NCBI RefSeq assembly: GCF_046244385.1
Contig: NZ_CP176366.1
Location: 2,852,001-2,916,000, forward strand
Origin: Methanospirillum stamsii
Lineage (GTDB): Archaea > Halobacteriota > Methanomicrobia > Methanomicrobiales > Methanospirillaceae
DNA: 64,000 nucleotides
Direction: 5' to 3'
Shown: positions 53,546-62,293 of the stretch, one piece after another
How positions within the stretch are numbered: position 1 is the first letter of the stretch
Layout of the letters: every line of letters starts with the position of its first letter
Translations under genes and position numbers: made by a program
Notes under the pieces: generated by a model
The model's database searches: none
The model's input: the letters and a program-made list of their open reading frames with translations, nothing else
What the model was told of the DNA's origin: nothing

Positions 53546-53579
53546 ACAGGGAATGAAATTAAATTAAAAGGGAATAATC

Positions 53580-54050
53580 ATGAAATCTCTCCTGATTGTA
53601 TGTTCATATCATCATCATAATACTGAAAAGATAGCACAGGTCTTTGTTAAAGTCCTTAATGCACAAGTAAAAAAACCTCACGAGATAAATCCGAAAGAAC
53701 TATCAGAATACGACCTTATCGGGTTTGGTTCAGGGATATATGGAGGAAAACTACATAAATCTCTGCTCTCTTTAGCAGATTCAATTCCACATGTCACAAA
53801 AGGTAATGCATTCATTTTTTCAACTGCAGCACTTATAGGAGATACAAAAACAACTAAAGATCATTCACTGATGAGAGAAAAACTGGAATCGAAAGGATAT
53901 GTTATTATTGATGAATTTAGTTGCAAAGGGTTTAACACGAATAGTTTTCTGAAATTTTTTGGTGGAATGAACAAAGGAAGACCTAATGCTGAAGATTTTA
54001 AACGTGCTGAAGAATTTGCTTATAACATGGTAAAGAAAATTCAGAAATAA
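53580..54050 (+). CDS. flavodoxin family protein
   Basis: 156 aa. The LIVCSYHHHNTEKIAQVF start is a flavodoxin phosphate loop with His in place of Gly/Thr (SYHHHNT), and LIGFGSGIYGGKLHKSLLSL plus FIFSTAALIGDT follow flavodoxin strand order, resembling protoporphyrinogen-oxidase-type HemG/flavodoxin proteins. It starts 34 bp after the EFR1 gene and may form a redox unit with it. The substrate is unknown. Confidence 0.82.
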   Translation: MKSLLIVCSYHHHNTEKIAQVFVKVLNAQVKKPHEINPKELSEYDLIGFGSGIYGGKLHKSLLSLADSIPHVTKGNAFIFSTAALIGDTKTTKDHSLMREKLESKGYVIIDEFSCKGFNTNSFLKFFGGMNKGRPNAEDFKRAEEFAYNMVKKIQK

Positions 54051-54368
54051 TGTTATAAAAATGGTATAATGCAAAACGTTCTGGAATAATCCAGAATGGT
54101 TTACATACATTATGGAGTGAATTAAGTGTGTAGTATAAACATAATCTTTGTATCATTCCAATTTTTCTAAACCTTTTGGAACACACAATGAAAGACAAAG
54201 AAAAAACCTGTATCTAATAATATTCAGATTCTTCTCTTTCTATCTAAAAATTTTTTCCCTCTTATAAAAAAAATTCAAAAATTATCGATTATTTGTGAAC
54301 AATTTGTATTATAATGCTTTAAATAGCCTTTGTTTGATTTATGAAATTCGAAACATTTTTTCAGGACA
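54051..54368. other. 318-bp AT-rich spacer with an 18-bp stem-loop
   Basis: TTCTGGA-ATAA-TCCAGAA at 54079-54096 is a perfect 7-bp stem with a 4-base loop, 29 bp after the flavodoxin stop; it could be a transcript end or a protein site. Beyond it I see only A/T-rich sequence, with T-runs near 54250-54270 and no ORF. The convergent hydrolase gene ends at 54369. Confidence 0.45.
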
Positions 54369-55340
54369 CTAAAGAAATTGGTTAATCTCCTCTCTGACTT
54401 CTTTTATTTGTGAGAGCATTGCATGTCCCCCCGTCTCAAACAATTTGAGTTGAGACTGATTGATAATCTCATGAGAATGCAGTGCATGAGTATAGTTTAC
54501 TAATGCATCATCTCTGGCATGCATGATAAGCACAGGACATGAAATATTATTAGCGGATATATTTTCGGAAAAAAGCATATCTGCGTCATTTATTGTCCCT
54601 TTATACCTCTGGGTCATTGGATGCATTACATCCAGCATTTCCTGTGCCAGTTGTTTTTGCTCCGGAGTAAAATTTGAATAGACATCTTTGGGAACGCCCA
54701 TTAAATCGAGAATCGTAGGTTGTGCAAATTTAGAAAAGAGCCAGTAAGCATAATCTGATTGCTGTATTATGTGAATAATTTTTATATATGCGGGTTCCTC
54801 CTCATCCTCTGGTTCAGGTCTGCTCACAGCGGATATTAATATCAATTTCGAGCTTTTCTCAGGATAATCATTTGCAAACTGAATTGCAGAAGGGCCTCCG
54901 GCAGAAGCACCAACGACAACAACTTTTGACAGATTCAAATGATCCAGAAGAAGATTATATTGTGCAGCCTGGTTTTGAATTGATGCATTTTCCGGAATTG
55001 GTGAATGAAGATAGCCGTATCTTGAAACGGCAATAATCTGATGATTCCCGCTTAAAAAGGCTTTCCCTGACCAGAGACCAAAGTCAAAACCACCTCCGGC
55101 TCCATGCAAAATGAGAACTGGCCTTCCTTCTCCTAGTACAGAGTATTCAATATCACCATAAATTGTTTTTAAAATTTCACTTGTCTGCAATCGTTCATTT
55201 GCATCATTCATATCCTGATTAAAACTCAGATAATTAAACCCGAAAAATAAAAGAAGAATAACGATAATTATGACAAAACCAATAGAAATTTTTTGCCTCT
55301 TCGCTATTTCAAGTGGGTAAGTCAAAATTGAGTTTCCCAC
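54369..55340 (-). pseudogene. alpha/beta hydrolase with 5' end replaced by an insertion sequence
   Basis: 323 readable codons. The hydrolase domain looks intact: HGAGGG oxyanion loop, nucleophile elbow GASAGG, acid in MHARDDALVNY, catalytic His in GGHAML. An N-terminal membrane helix (ISIGFVIIIVILLLFFGF) anchors it. The first 16 codons, including the ATG at 55340, come from the end of the ISL3 element. Across the element, at 56743-56720, the original start is found (MKNNIKK then joining ISIGF). So the gene was split after about seven codons. The chimeric ORF could still be translated if transcribed from within the element; otherwise it is a pseudogene. Confidence 0.8.
55287..55294. repeat. 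left copy of 8-bp target site duplication
   Basis: AATTTTTT directly abuts the left end of the insertion sequence and is repeated at 56720-56727. Eight base pairs is the duplication length reported for ISL3-family transposition. Confidence 0.85.
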
Positions 55341-56535
55341 AGCGTAAATAGATCATAGTGATGAAATTATCAGTATTTTTATACCCTCTTGCACTTCTTT
55401 TCAACGATTGAACGACACTATTTAGTCCTTCCATCAGTGCATTTGTAAACCGACACTCAAAATAATTCAATATCCCTTCCCAGTGGTTTCGAATGGTTTT
55501 AGCCAGTGAGATCATAGGGTCAAGCCTAGAGTGAGTTAACCAAAAGTACCATTTCTTGAGGTAAAGATGTGCTTCATCCCGATCTTGAATTTTCCAAATT
55601 TCCTGAAAGTTCAATTTCATTTGGTATGCTCTTGCTGTTTTAAGATTCAAAGAACGTAATGAACATAGAGCCTGACTTTGCTTTTCTGTTAGTCTATTTA
55701 TTGATTTTAACCAAATATATCGAGTTTTTTTAAGGATTGAATTCTCTTTTTGCTCTACTCTTCTTACCTCATCAATTGCTTTATTGACTAACTGCATCAC
55801 ATGAAATTTGTCAAAAATTATATTCGCATTGACTAAATACTCTGATATTCCGGAAATAAATGCTGGAGACATATCGCAAGATACTTGTTCAATTTTCCAA
55901 GGGTTTCCATGATGACATAATAATTCAGTAAAAAACCTCCCAATAGTGCTTGAATCTTTTCCTCTCGTCACAAAAAGAACTTTCCCAGTCTTCTTGTCAG
56001 CGAAAATCGTAATATAATTGTGACCTTTTCTTTCAGAAGTTTCATCAACACATACTGCAGTTACATTAGAATAATCTTCCTTTTTCAATGCTTTTTTAAC
56101 ATAATGTTTGATTATCCTCCAGATTCGTGTATCATGTTCATGGACCAACTCAGCCACTTTGCTGATTTGCATAGATTGAGCCATTAATACAACCATATGT
56201 TCAAAAAGACTTGTAAATGAGCTCATTTTTCTCGACCATGGAACATCGATCATAATGACTTTACATTGATCACAGTATATCCTTGGGACTCTTGCATGAA
56301 TATAGGAGGGATATTGAAAAAAATCGAGATGACGCCATTCTTTATCTATTGTATCGTGTACATCGCATAACTCTGTTCCACAGGACGGACAAGGGAATTT
56401 TGCTCCTCGTTGAAAATCAATATAAATATCGAGTCTTTTTTCAGTATCTGAAAAGGAAACTTGTGTTACAGACCAAGGTTCTTTCAATCCTAGAACCAAT
56501 TGAATGGCATCTTTTTCTAGAGGATATCCCGTCAT
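55309..56535 (-). CDS. ISL3-family transposase
   Basis: 408 aa, full length. N-terminal zinc-binding segment CPSCGTEL...YCDQCKV (about 37-95) is followed by a helix-turn-helix and the DDE catalytic domain: Asp in CVDETSERKGHNY, Asp in SCDMSPAF, Glu in LMEGLNS near the C-terminus. All match ISL3 transposases. No frameshift or stop is seen, so it is probably active. Its stop codon lies inside the left terminal repeat. Codon use is more AT-rich than in the surrounding core genes. Confidence 0.95.
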   Translation of the reverse strand: MTGYPLEKDAIQLVLGLKEPWSVTQVSFSDTEKRLDIYIDFQRGAKFPCPSCGTELCDVHDTIDKEWRHLDFFQYPSYIHARVPRIYCDQCKVIMIDVPWSRKMSSFTSLFEHMVVLMAQSMQISKVAELVHEHDTRIWRIIKHYVKKALKKEDYSNVTAVCVDETSERKGHNYITIFADKKTGKVLFVTRGKDSSTIGRFFTELLCHHGNPWKIEQVSCDMSPAFISGISEYLVNANIIFDKFHVMQLVNKAIDEVRRVEQKENSILKKTRYIWLKSINRLTEKQSQALCSLRSLNLKTARAYQMKLNFQEIWKIQDRDEAHLYLKKWYFWLTHSRLDPMISLAKTIRNHWEGILNYFECRFTNALMEGLNSVVQSLKRSARGYKNTDNFITMIYLRCGKLNFDLPT

Positions 56536-56586
56536 AAAGTTATTTTTATCTTTATTGTAAATCTGTTTAACTTAATCTCTCGCGAA

Positions 56587-56670
56587 GGTGGGATGCTCGC
56601 CCATCCCACCGAGCCTATCATTGCCTGGGGGTTGGGTTCAAGGGAGGGGGGCGGAGCACCCCCACCCTTG
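56587..56670 (-). promoter_or_regulatory. two strong GC-rich hairpins in the IS leader
   Basis: GGTGGGATG/CATCCCACC (56587-56595, 56602-56610) is a perfect 9-bp stem. CAAGGG-a-GGGGG / CCCCC-a-CCCTTG (56639-56650, 56659-56670) is an 11-bp stem with one A-A mismatch. Both lie between the right terminal repeat and the transposase start, so they are in the 5' leader of any transcript entering from outside. They probably block read-through expression of the transposase or act in transposition. They stand out sharply from the AT-rich surroundings. Confidence 0.6.
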
Positions 56671-56719
56671 ATTTTCCCCTTATGGTTTTGTAATTACCCA
56701 CTCAAAGTAGCGATGAGCC

Positions 56720-56727
56720 AATTTTTT
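56720..56727. repeat. right copy of 8-bp target site duplication
   Basis: AATTTTTT, identical to 55287-55294, directly after the right end of the insertion sequence. Confidence 0.85.
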
Positions 56728-56743
56728 TTATATTATTTTTCAT
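56720..56743 (-). pseudogene. severed 5' end of the alpha/beta hydrolase gene
   Basis: On the minus strand ATG 56743-56741 opens a frame reading MKNNIKK that enters the target duplication. Removing the element and one copy of the duplication joins it in frame to ISIGFVIIIV of the hydrolase at 55294 and below, giving a normal signal-anchor N-terminus (basic residues before the helix). The fragment's promoter should lie to the right, in 56744-56990. Confidence 0.75.
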
Positions 56744-57022
56744 TATAGCACAGAGAAGATTATTACCTGTTTAATTTATAAAAAGATTGGTAATTCTAAT
56801 GACCGGATATTTTTTGAAAATTGGATTTAATAATTCAGATTTTATACTGTTTTTATAAAAACATTTATATTTTATATATTTGCTCTCCTTTGATAGATTG
56901 AGATTAAATTTGGACATTTAACTAATTTTTCATTGGTTTTTTGAGAATTATAGAATGACTTTTTATATTCACTCACCATAATAAAAATAACCTATATAAA
57001 TAGGGTTATGTTTGGCTGGTGG
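56744..57022. promoter_or_regulatory. AT-rich divergent intergenic region
   Basis: No ORF. CTATATAAAT at 56992-57001 is a strong TATA box for the rightward gene and predicts transcription from about 57023, exactly at an in-frame ATG. The rest is A/T-rich with poly-T stretches, and would once have included the promoter of the split hydrolase. Confidence 0.5.
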
Positions 57023-58855
57023 ATGATGGTTTTGAAAAAATTTGTAATACTATTTCTTTTTTGTAGTATAGGGATGTTCATTTCCGGAGTTTTGGGAGCC
57101 GGAATGCATATCCCTACGGTGAAAGAGGGGCTGTTGGAAACAGAGGGGTGTTATATCGGAGCATATATGGGGGGAAATCAGGGATCAAACAATGCCATGT
57201 GTGTTAATTACTACATGAAGGCACAGGGTAATCCATATGAAACTCAGATCCTTGACCATCCCAATGAATACGGGGAACGTAAATCAGATAACCTGACAGA
57301 AGAATTAAAAGAAACAGATACAGGTATTGAAACCTTCCGTGCAGGCGTAGAAGCAATAAACTCGGGTTCAGGAGAAAAGCAGCTCCTATTCTCCCGTTAT
57401 TATGACCTATTATATTATCCGGATAATAATTATGGAAAAATTCCTTACACAGAATCACCTGCCCCTTATGTCTGGGTTGAAAAAGTCCTGGAGCAGGGTG
57501 GTGTTCCGGTACTTATCCTTTATCCCTGGGGATTACAAAAAAACGGACTTTTGGATCTTACCGCAATGAATTCATATTCTACTCCTATGAGTGGAACAGA
57601 TATTATGAAAGAAGTCGCCGTGAAATGTGATGCCCTCAGTAAAAAATATCCGGATTCAAATGGAAAACCTGCTACAATCCTTATCTGTTTTGGTTTGGAG
57701 TGTAATGCACAATTAATTGTAAATCCAACCAACAATGATACTGTTGATAATGAAAATAAGAAAGCCTGGCGTAACATGTTTCGATCCGCTTACACAATTG
57801 TTAATGCCAATGCCAATCCCTCGGTCCAGGTGGTTTGGGCCGGAAATGTAGCCCAGTTAAAAGAGGATAGAATATATTACTGGCCTGGTACGGCTGATAA
57901 CGGCACCCAGCTAAGTCAGGATTATGTTGACTGGGTAGGGATGACCTGGTATCCCTGGAAGAAGGGACCGACTAATCTTGATGATCTCTCCGGATTTTAT
58001 AATTATTATGCAAAGAACCGGACTCATCCAATGATTTTCATGGAAACCAGTGCAGACGGAAATGGAATCCCAGCTGATGAATTAGAACTGAAAAAAAATC
58101 AGGTTACCTACCTCTATAACCGGAACACTCTGGCAAAATATCCGAACATTAAGGGTATTATCTGGTTTAATGTAATAAAGGGAGAGGATAATACCAATAA
58201 TGCTTTGGTTACCAAAAATTTCCTGATTCCGGATGGAAACTGGAATAACCAGAATGAGAGTACTATAAAACCCGGTTTTATCTATTCCAAAATAAATCAG
58301 AAACTTATGATGAGCAGTTTATATCCGGATGCTGTGAGTGATTCTTACTTCCTTGGATCATCATCCACTGACCTATCTGCAGATTTTGACCTTTCCGTAG
58401 ATTATAATTCGATGACAGTAACCTGCACAGACACCAGTACCGGAATAGGGATTCAATCGTGGAGCTGGGATGTTGATGGAGATAATATTCCGGAATATTA
58501 CACACAAAACATAGTTCATCAATATTCATCTGCCGGACAATACCCAATTACTCTAATTATCTCAAACGGACAACAAACTGAAACTTTAACCCAGTATTGT
58601 ACTATTCCCTCCCCTGTTTCTGAAAGAGGCTGTTTTATTCATATTAGTTCTGTTCCGACAAAAGCAGAGATATGGATTGATAACACCGAGAAAGTCGGGG
58701 TTACATCAAATAACATGATGCTCAAGCACCTGGTTCCGGGAGGGGGACATATTGTTACACTTAGAAAAGATGGATATAAACCCTGGACCGGATCATATTA
58801 CCTGAAATGGCCACAGATTCGCTTCTTTGGTCGTGTGATTCTTGAACCACTATAA
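57023..58855 (+). CDS. secreted GH26-like glycosidase-fold protein with PKD and PEGA domains
   Basis: 610 aa from ATG 57023, chosen because the TATA box at 56992-57001 would start transcription there; ATG 57008 is an alternative. Signal peptide (VILFLFCSIGMFISGVLG). Residues about 30-420 resemble a GH26-type TIM barrel: ICFGLECNAQ has a Glu at the acid/base strand and MIFMETSADG one at the nucleophile strand, with VDWVGMTWYPW between. A PKD domain (about 450-530, WSWDVDGDNIPEY...HQYSSAGQY) and a C-terminal PEGA domain (about 540-610, SVPTKAEIWIDN...LRKDGYKPW) follow. Such proteins bind or cut surface polysaccharide; enzyme activity is inferred. Confidence 0.72.
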   Translation: MMVLKKFVILFLFCSIGMFISGVLGAGMHIPTVKEGLLETEGCYIGAYMGGNQGSNNAMCVNYYMKAQGNPYETQILDHPNEYGERKSDNLTEELKETDTGIETFRAGVEAINSGSGEKQLLFSRYYDLLYYPDNNYGKIPYTESPAPYVWVEKVLEQGGVPVLILYPWGLQKNGLLDLTAMNSYSTPMSGTDIMKEVAVKCDALSKKYPDSNGKPATILICFGLECNAQLIVNPTNNDTVDNENKKAWRNMFRSAYTIVNANANPSVQVVWAGNVAQLKEDRIYYWPGTADNGTQLSQDYVDWVGMTWYPWKKGPTNLDDLSGFYNYYAKNRTHPMIFMETSADGNGIPADELELKKNQVTYLYNRNTLAKYPNIKGIIWFNVIKGEDNTNNALVTKNFLIPDGNWNNQNESTIKPGFIYSKINQKLMMSSLYPDAVSDSYFLGSSSTDLSADFDLSVDYNSMTVTCTDTSTGIGIQSWSWDVDGDNIPEYYTQNIVHQYSSAGQYPITLIISNGQQTETLTQYCTIPSPVSERGCFIHISSVPTKAEIWIDNTEKVGVTSNNMMLKHLVPGGGHIVTLRKDGYKPWTGSYYLKWPQIRFFGRVILEPL

Positions 58856-59200
58856 GTTTTTATTAAAAATGGAGTGCTCATCATTAATGTATCGTAATGC
58901 TTTCGGATAAATTCGGAATGTTTTTTTTATTTTGAAATTTCCTAAATGAATTAATTTTCAGATTTTCTAATATTCATTGAAATATCTTAAGATGTTTGTT
59001 ATTGTTTTTGAATATCGAAGGTATAGAGAAGGTAATTTTAAGGCTTTACATTAAATTCAATTCGAAAATTAAAAATCTCAATTTTAAGATCCAACCAGTG
59101 TCTATATCATAAATATTTTTCTCTATTTCGTTAAAATGAACTAAATGTTCAGAATTTTCCAAACCTGGATTACCAGAAAGGGTTTTATCTCTTCATTCTA
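58856..59200. other. 345-bp AT-rich spacer
   Basis: No ORF, tRNA or strong repeat is visible. It holds the end of the 57023-58855 transcript and the promoter of the methyltransferase, but no box stands out clearly enough in this AT-rich sequence. Confidence 0.4.
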
Positions 59201-59977
59201 ATGCGTTTTATCATGGACGTAAATCTTATTTGTTCAATGTTTGAAGGATTACCAAGACAAGGACCCGGAATGGATGAAGCAACGGCGTTTGCTTTTTCCT
59301 TCCTTCCTTCGGATGCCAAACGGGGGAAGATCCTGGATATTGGCTGTGGATCAGGTATGCAGGATCTCGCTCTGGCAAGGATCTGTCCGGACTGTGAGAT
59401 TACTGCATCAGACATCCATCAGCCATTTCTTGATGATCTTTGTGACCGGGCAAAAAAAGCCGGACTTGACGGAAGAATTACAACCCGGCAGGCATCAATG
59501 GACAACCTGCCGTTTGATGATGAGTCTTTTGATATCATCTGGGCAGAAGGGTCGTCGTTTATCATCGGAATATTGCCGGCTCTTCAGACTTGGAAGAAAT
59601 TCTTAAAGCCGGATGGATATATGATGATTTCAGACCTTACCTGGTTTACTGATTCTCCATCAGAGGAATGTAAAAAATTCTTTAATGAAATATCTCCGGA
59701 TATGTTCTCGATTTCTCAGATTGAAGAGATGATCCAAAAAGAAGGGTATTCACTCATCGGTTCATTCCGGCTTCCGGATACCGGTTGGTGGAATAATTTT
59801 TACACCCCGCTGGAATCAAAGATAGAGATGCTCAAAAATAAATTTGCAGATAACCAGGATGCACAGTTTCTTATTGGGGGATTCGAAAAGCAGTTAGAGA
59901 TTTTCCAGAAGTATTCAAAAGAATATGGATACACCTATTTCATCATGAAAAAAACCAATCCGGATATCGGAAAGTAG
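59201..59977 (+). CDS. SAM-dependent class I methyltransferase
   Basis: 258 aa. Motif I is ILDIGCGSGMQDLALA, motif II has ITASDIHQPF (acidic ribose-binding residue), and post-I/III regions DNLPFDDESFDIIWAEGSSFIIG and LKPDGYMMISDLTW are typical of UbiE/Methyltransf_11 small-molecule methyltransferases. The C-terminal 90 residues are a cap with aromatic residues. The substrate is unknown. ATG 59201 has no SD; ATG 59213 (MDVNLICSMFEG) may be the real start. Confidence 0.87.
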   Translation: MRFIMDVNLICSMFEGLPRQGPGMDEATAFAFSFLPSDAKRGKILDIGCGSGMQDLALARICPDCEITASDIHQPFLDDLCDRAKKAGLDGRITTRQASMDNLPFDDESFDIIWAEGSSFIIGILPALQTWKKFLKPDGYMMISDLTWFTDSPSEECKKFFNEISPDMFSISQIEEMIQKEGYSLIGSFRLPDTGWWNNFYTPLESKIEMLKNKFADNQDAQFLIGGFEKQLEIFQKYSKEYGYTYFIMKKTNPDIGK

Positions 59978-60097
59978 GAGGGAATAAAGGACAATTTTCT
60001 CATAAATAGATGTAAAGAATAATTCCCTCTTTTATCGGTTTTTAAATGATTATATATGAGGTAGTCCTTAATACGCTAAAAAAGTTAAAAAAATTTC

Positions 60098-60937
60098 TCA
60101 CGGGCAGATAGCAAAAACCCGGGCCGGAAATCCGGATCCTTTCAGGGGTTTTGGGAATGTAACCACAATAAGACAACCTGATTCAGGAACCTGGTCTAGG
60201 TTTGTCAGGAGTTCAATCTGGTATTTATCCTGTGAAAGAATGTATGTCTCAAGCGGGTACTGATCCTGGCTGACAACAGTGCCTTGGTCTGTATCGGTTG
60301 TTTCATGTCCGGATGCAGTGATATTACAATCTTCGAAGAGATAGGTGAGGACTTCTTTGCTCCAGCCTGGATAATGTGCAACACCTTCAGGATCCATATT
60401 CTGCATTGCATTCTGATCAGGCCAGCGTTTTGACCAGTCTGTTCGGAGAGCTACAAAAGAACCTTCAGGGATCTGACCATTCCTCGTCTCCCAGTCCCTA
60501 ACATCATCCATTGAAACGGTATAATCTGAATTTTCTGCTACCTTTTCATGAACATCTATCACAACCAGGGGGAGAATCATCTCCCGGGGACTTATCTCAT
60601 CAAGGGTCCGGAGACCTTTGACAAAATGTGCAGGAGGATCAACATGAGTTCCCCATTGACCGACAAGGGAATAATATTGCAGGTAAAAGCCTGATCCAAG
60701 AGTTCCATTTCCGGGTTCATAGGAGTAGAGCGTTTCTACCTTCTCATCCGGATCTCCTTTCCAGTGAGGGATACCGGGATAAAAAGTATGGGTAAGATCT
60801 ACGAAACGACAATCCTGCATTTGTTCCCATAATGGAGTGAGATTATCAGTAGTAGAAACTACCGCTCCAACCGGTGAAATTGCCCAGATAAGGATACTTA
60901 TACAGATAAAGAAAAGTTCAGTTATCCGTGATATCAT
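60098..60937 (-). CDS. secreted cyclase-family protein (kynurenine formamidase-like fold)
   Basis: 279 aa. Signal peptide about 1-25 (ending PVGA). The cyclase-family metal site is visible as DLTHTFYPGIPHWKG and QWGTHVDPPAHF (the HxGTHxDxPxH motif with Gln-Trp-Gly preceding), with a further His in the ASGHETTDTDQG segment. Characterised relatives hydrolyse formyl-kynurenine or related amides and lactones with a bound metal ion. Export to the cell surface is unusual for this family. The natural substrate is not known. Confidence 0.85.
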   Translation of the reverse strand: MISRITELFFICISILIWAISPVGAVVSTTDNLTPLWEQMQDCRFVDLTHTFYPGIPHWKGDPDEKVETLYSYEPGNGTLGSGFYLQYYSLVGQWGTHVDPPAHFVKGLRTLDEISPREMILPLVVIDVHEKVAENSDYTVSMDDVRDWETRNGQIPEGSFVALRTDWSKRWPDQNAMQNMDPEGVAHYPGWSKEVLTYLFEDCNITASGHETTDTDQGTVVSQDQYPLETYILSQDKYQIELLTNLDQVPESGCLIVVTFPKPLKGSGFPARVFAICP

Positions 60938-61120
60938 ATATTAAAGACATTTTGATAGTTGATAATGAATCGGAAATGGTTTTTCATTCATCATGTGTCA
61001 GAATTTATCTTTGAATAAAAAGAGACGAAAAATTTTCAGAAATTACTCCCTGAAAATAATCATTTTTCTAAATTTCCGGAGATGGAAAGAGAGTATTTAT
61101 TTTTCACTCCTGGTATCTTT

Positions 61121-61969
61121 TTAAATTGGAGATTCATTCATTGCAAGAAAATTCAGGGCATTTTGTCCGTATTGGACCGGAGCCACGTGATACCCGGTAT
61201 GGGGAAGACCCTTGAACCGAACAAGCCAGGAACCATTAATCTGTCCGGCAATCTTAAGAGAAACAGAATCTGGAGTCAGGATATCTTCAGTTCCGACGAC
61301 TAACATTACATCCTTATCTATACTGGAAAGCCCGTCGTAAGATCCGTTCCATTCAAGGTTTGCTATTGCTTCATTCCGGATACCCTGAGTCTGTGTAGAA
61401 TTGTTTGCTTCTGCTTCAATAATTCCGAGTAGTACCTTTGTTTCCGGAATCCGGACACTATAGGTATTGGAGTCCAGTATCAGTTTTTTAACCCTGTCAG
61501 GATGATCAATAGCCAGTTGCTGTGAAGTGGATGAGCCCATGGAAGCACCATAGACATGCATACTGTCATATCCAAGAGCAGACATCAGTGCTGCAGCATC
61601 GCCTGCGTATTGGGAAATTGAAGGCGAAACATTGTCATCACTACTATATCCCATTCCCCTGTGATCATAGGTATAAACATGGTATTTCGAGGAAAGGATA
61701 CCGATAAAGGTTTCATTCCAGTCATCCATGGTCGCACCAAATCCTTCTATCATCAGAAGAGGCTCTCCGGAACCAAATTCTCTGTATCCAAGAGTTACGC
61801 CATTAACTGTAGCATATTGAACCGGAGTTTTCTCGAATGATACTGATTGAATTTCCGTTCCGGTCAAATCCGGTTTTTGATCAAAGTTCGTAAATACGAC
61901 GAATCCGCAAATTATCAGGAGAAGAGCGGTAATTATGATGCTGGTTATACATTTTGGCATGTGATTCAT
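61121..61969 (-). CDS. secreted or membrane-anchored alpha/beta hydrolase
   Basis: 282 aa. An N-terminal hydrophobic helix (about 9-27, SIIITALLLIICGFVVF) gives export or anchoring. The fold is standard: LLMIEGFGATMDDW, the nucleophile elbow GASMGSS, acid in VGTEDILTPD and His in GLPHTGYHV. It resembles the split hydrolase at 54369-55340 in layout (helix, then hydrolase) but not closely in sequence. The substrate is unknown. Confidence 0.87.
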   Translation of the reverse strand: MNHMPKCITSIIITALLLIICGFVVFTNFDQKPDLTGTEIQSVSFEKTPVQYATVNGVTLGYREFGSGEPLLMIEGFGATMDDWNETFIGILSSKYHVYTYDHRGMGYSSDDNVSPSISQYAGDAAALMSALGYDSMHVYGASMGSSTSQQLAIDHPDRVKKLILDSNTYSVRIPETKVLLGIIEAEANNSTQTQGIRNEAIANLEWNGSYDGLSSIDKDVMLVVGTEDILTPDSVSLKIAGQINGSWLVRFKGLPHTGYHVAPVQYGQNALNFLAMNESPI

Positions 61970-62293
61970 GGTTATCGTTCCGATATAAGATGAATTTGTT
62001 ATAGAATAATGTATATCAGACCACTTACAACCGTATTAAATTACTTCTCTTCGGTAATGAATACATATTTTTATCTCTCCTGGTATCATTGACCACTATA
62101 TCATATCTCTCGGGTGATAATTCGTGGGTTGTTGGTTATATCGTATCTATATCAGGCCATTCCCCAATTTTTTATCATTAAAAATTCAATTATCCGTTCA
62201 TATCTTTTTAAACATCCATTTTTCCAGTTTTAATAAAAACTCCTGGTCCGATTAATTCATCCATCTGGAAAATGACATTACTCTATATCTTTC
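61970..62293. promoter_or_regulatory. 324-bp divergent spacer, hydrolase / adenosine deaminase
   Basis: No ORF. GTTTTAATAAAAAC near 62227-62240 is a possible TATA region for the deaminase, giving a leader of about 30 nt. The leftward promoter is not obvious. No repeat or RNA structure stands out. Confidence 0.4.

Larger units (their letters stand above)
55295..56719 (-). mobile_element. complete ISL3-family insertion sequence (1425 bp)
   Basis: Imperfect terminal inverted repeats are visible: left GCCTCTTCGCTATTTCAAGT (55295 on) and right, on the minus strand, GGCTCATCGCTACTTTGAGT (56719 inward), both continuing GGGTAA. ISL3 ends typically begin GGCTC. An exact 8-bp duplication AATTTTTT flanks both ends. 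It holds one intact transposase on the minus strand and a 180-bp GC-rich leader with two hairpins. The intact ends, duplication and transposase indicate recent insertion. Confidence 0.92.

Noticed and set aside
56640..56665. G-quadruplex in the insertion sequence leader
   Set aside because: The G-run faces a matching C-run and is better explained as a hairpin stem.
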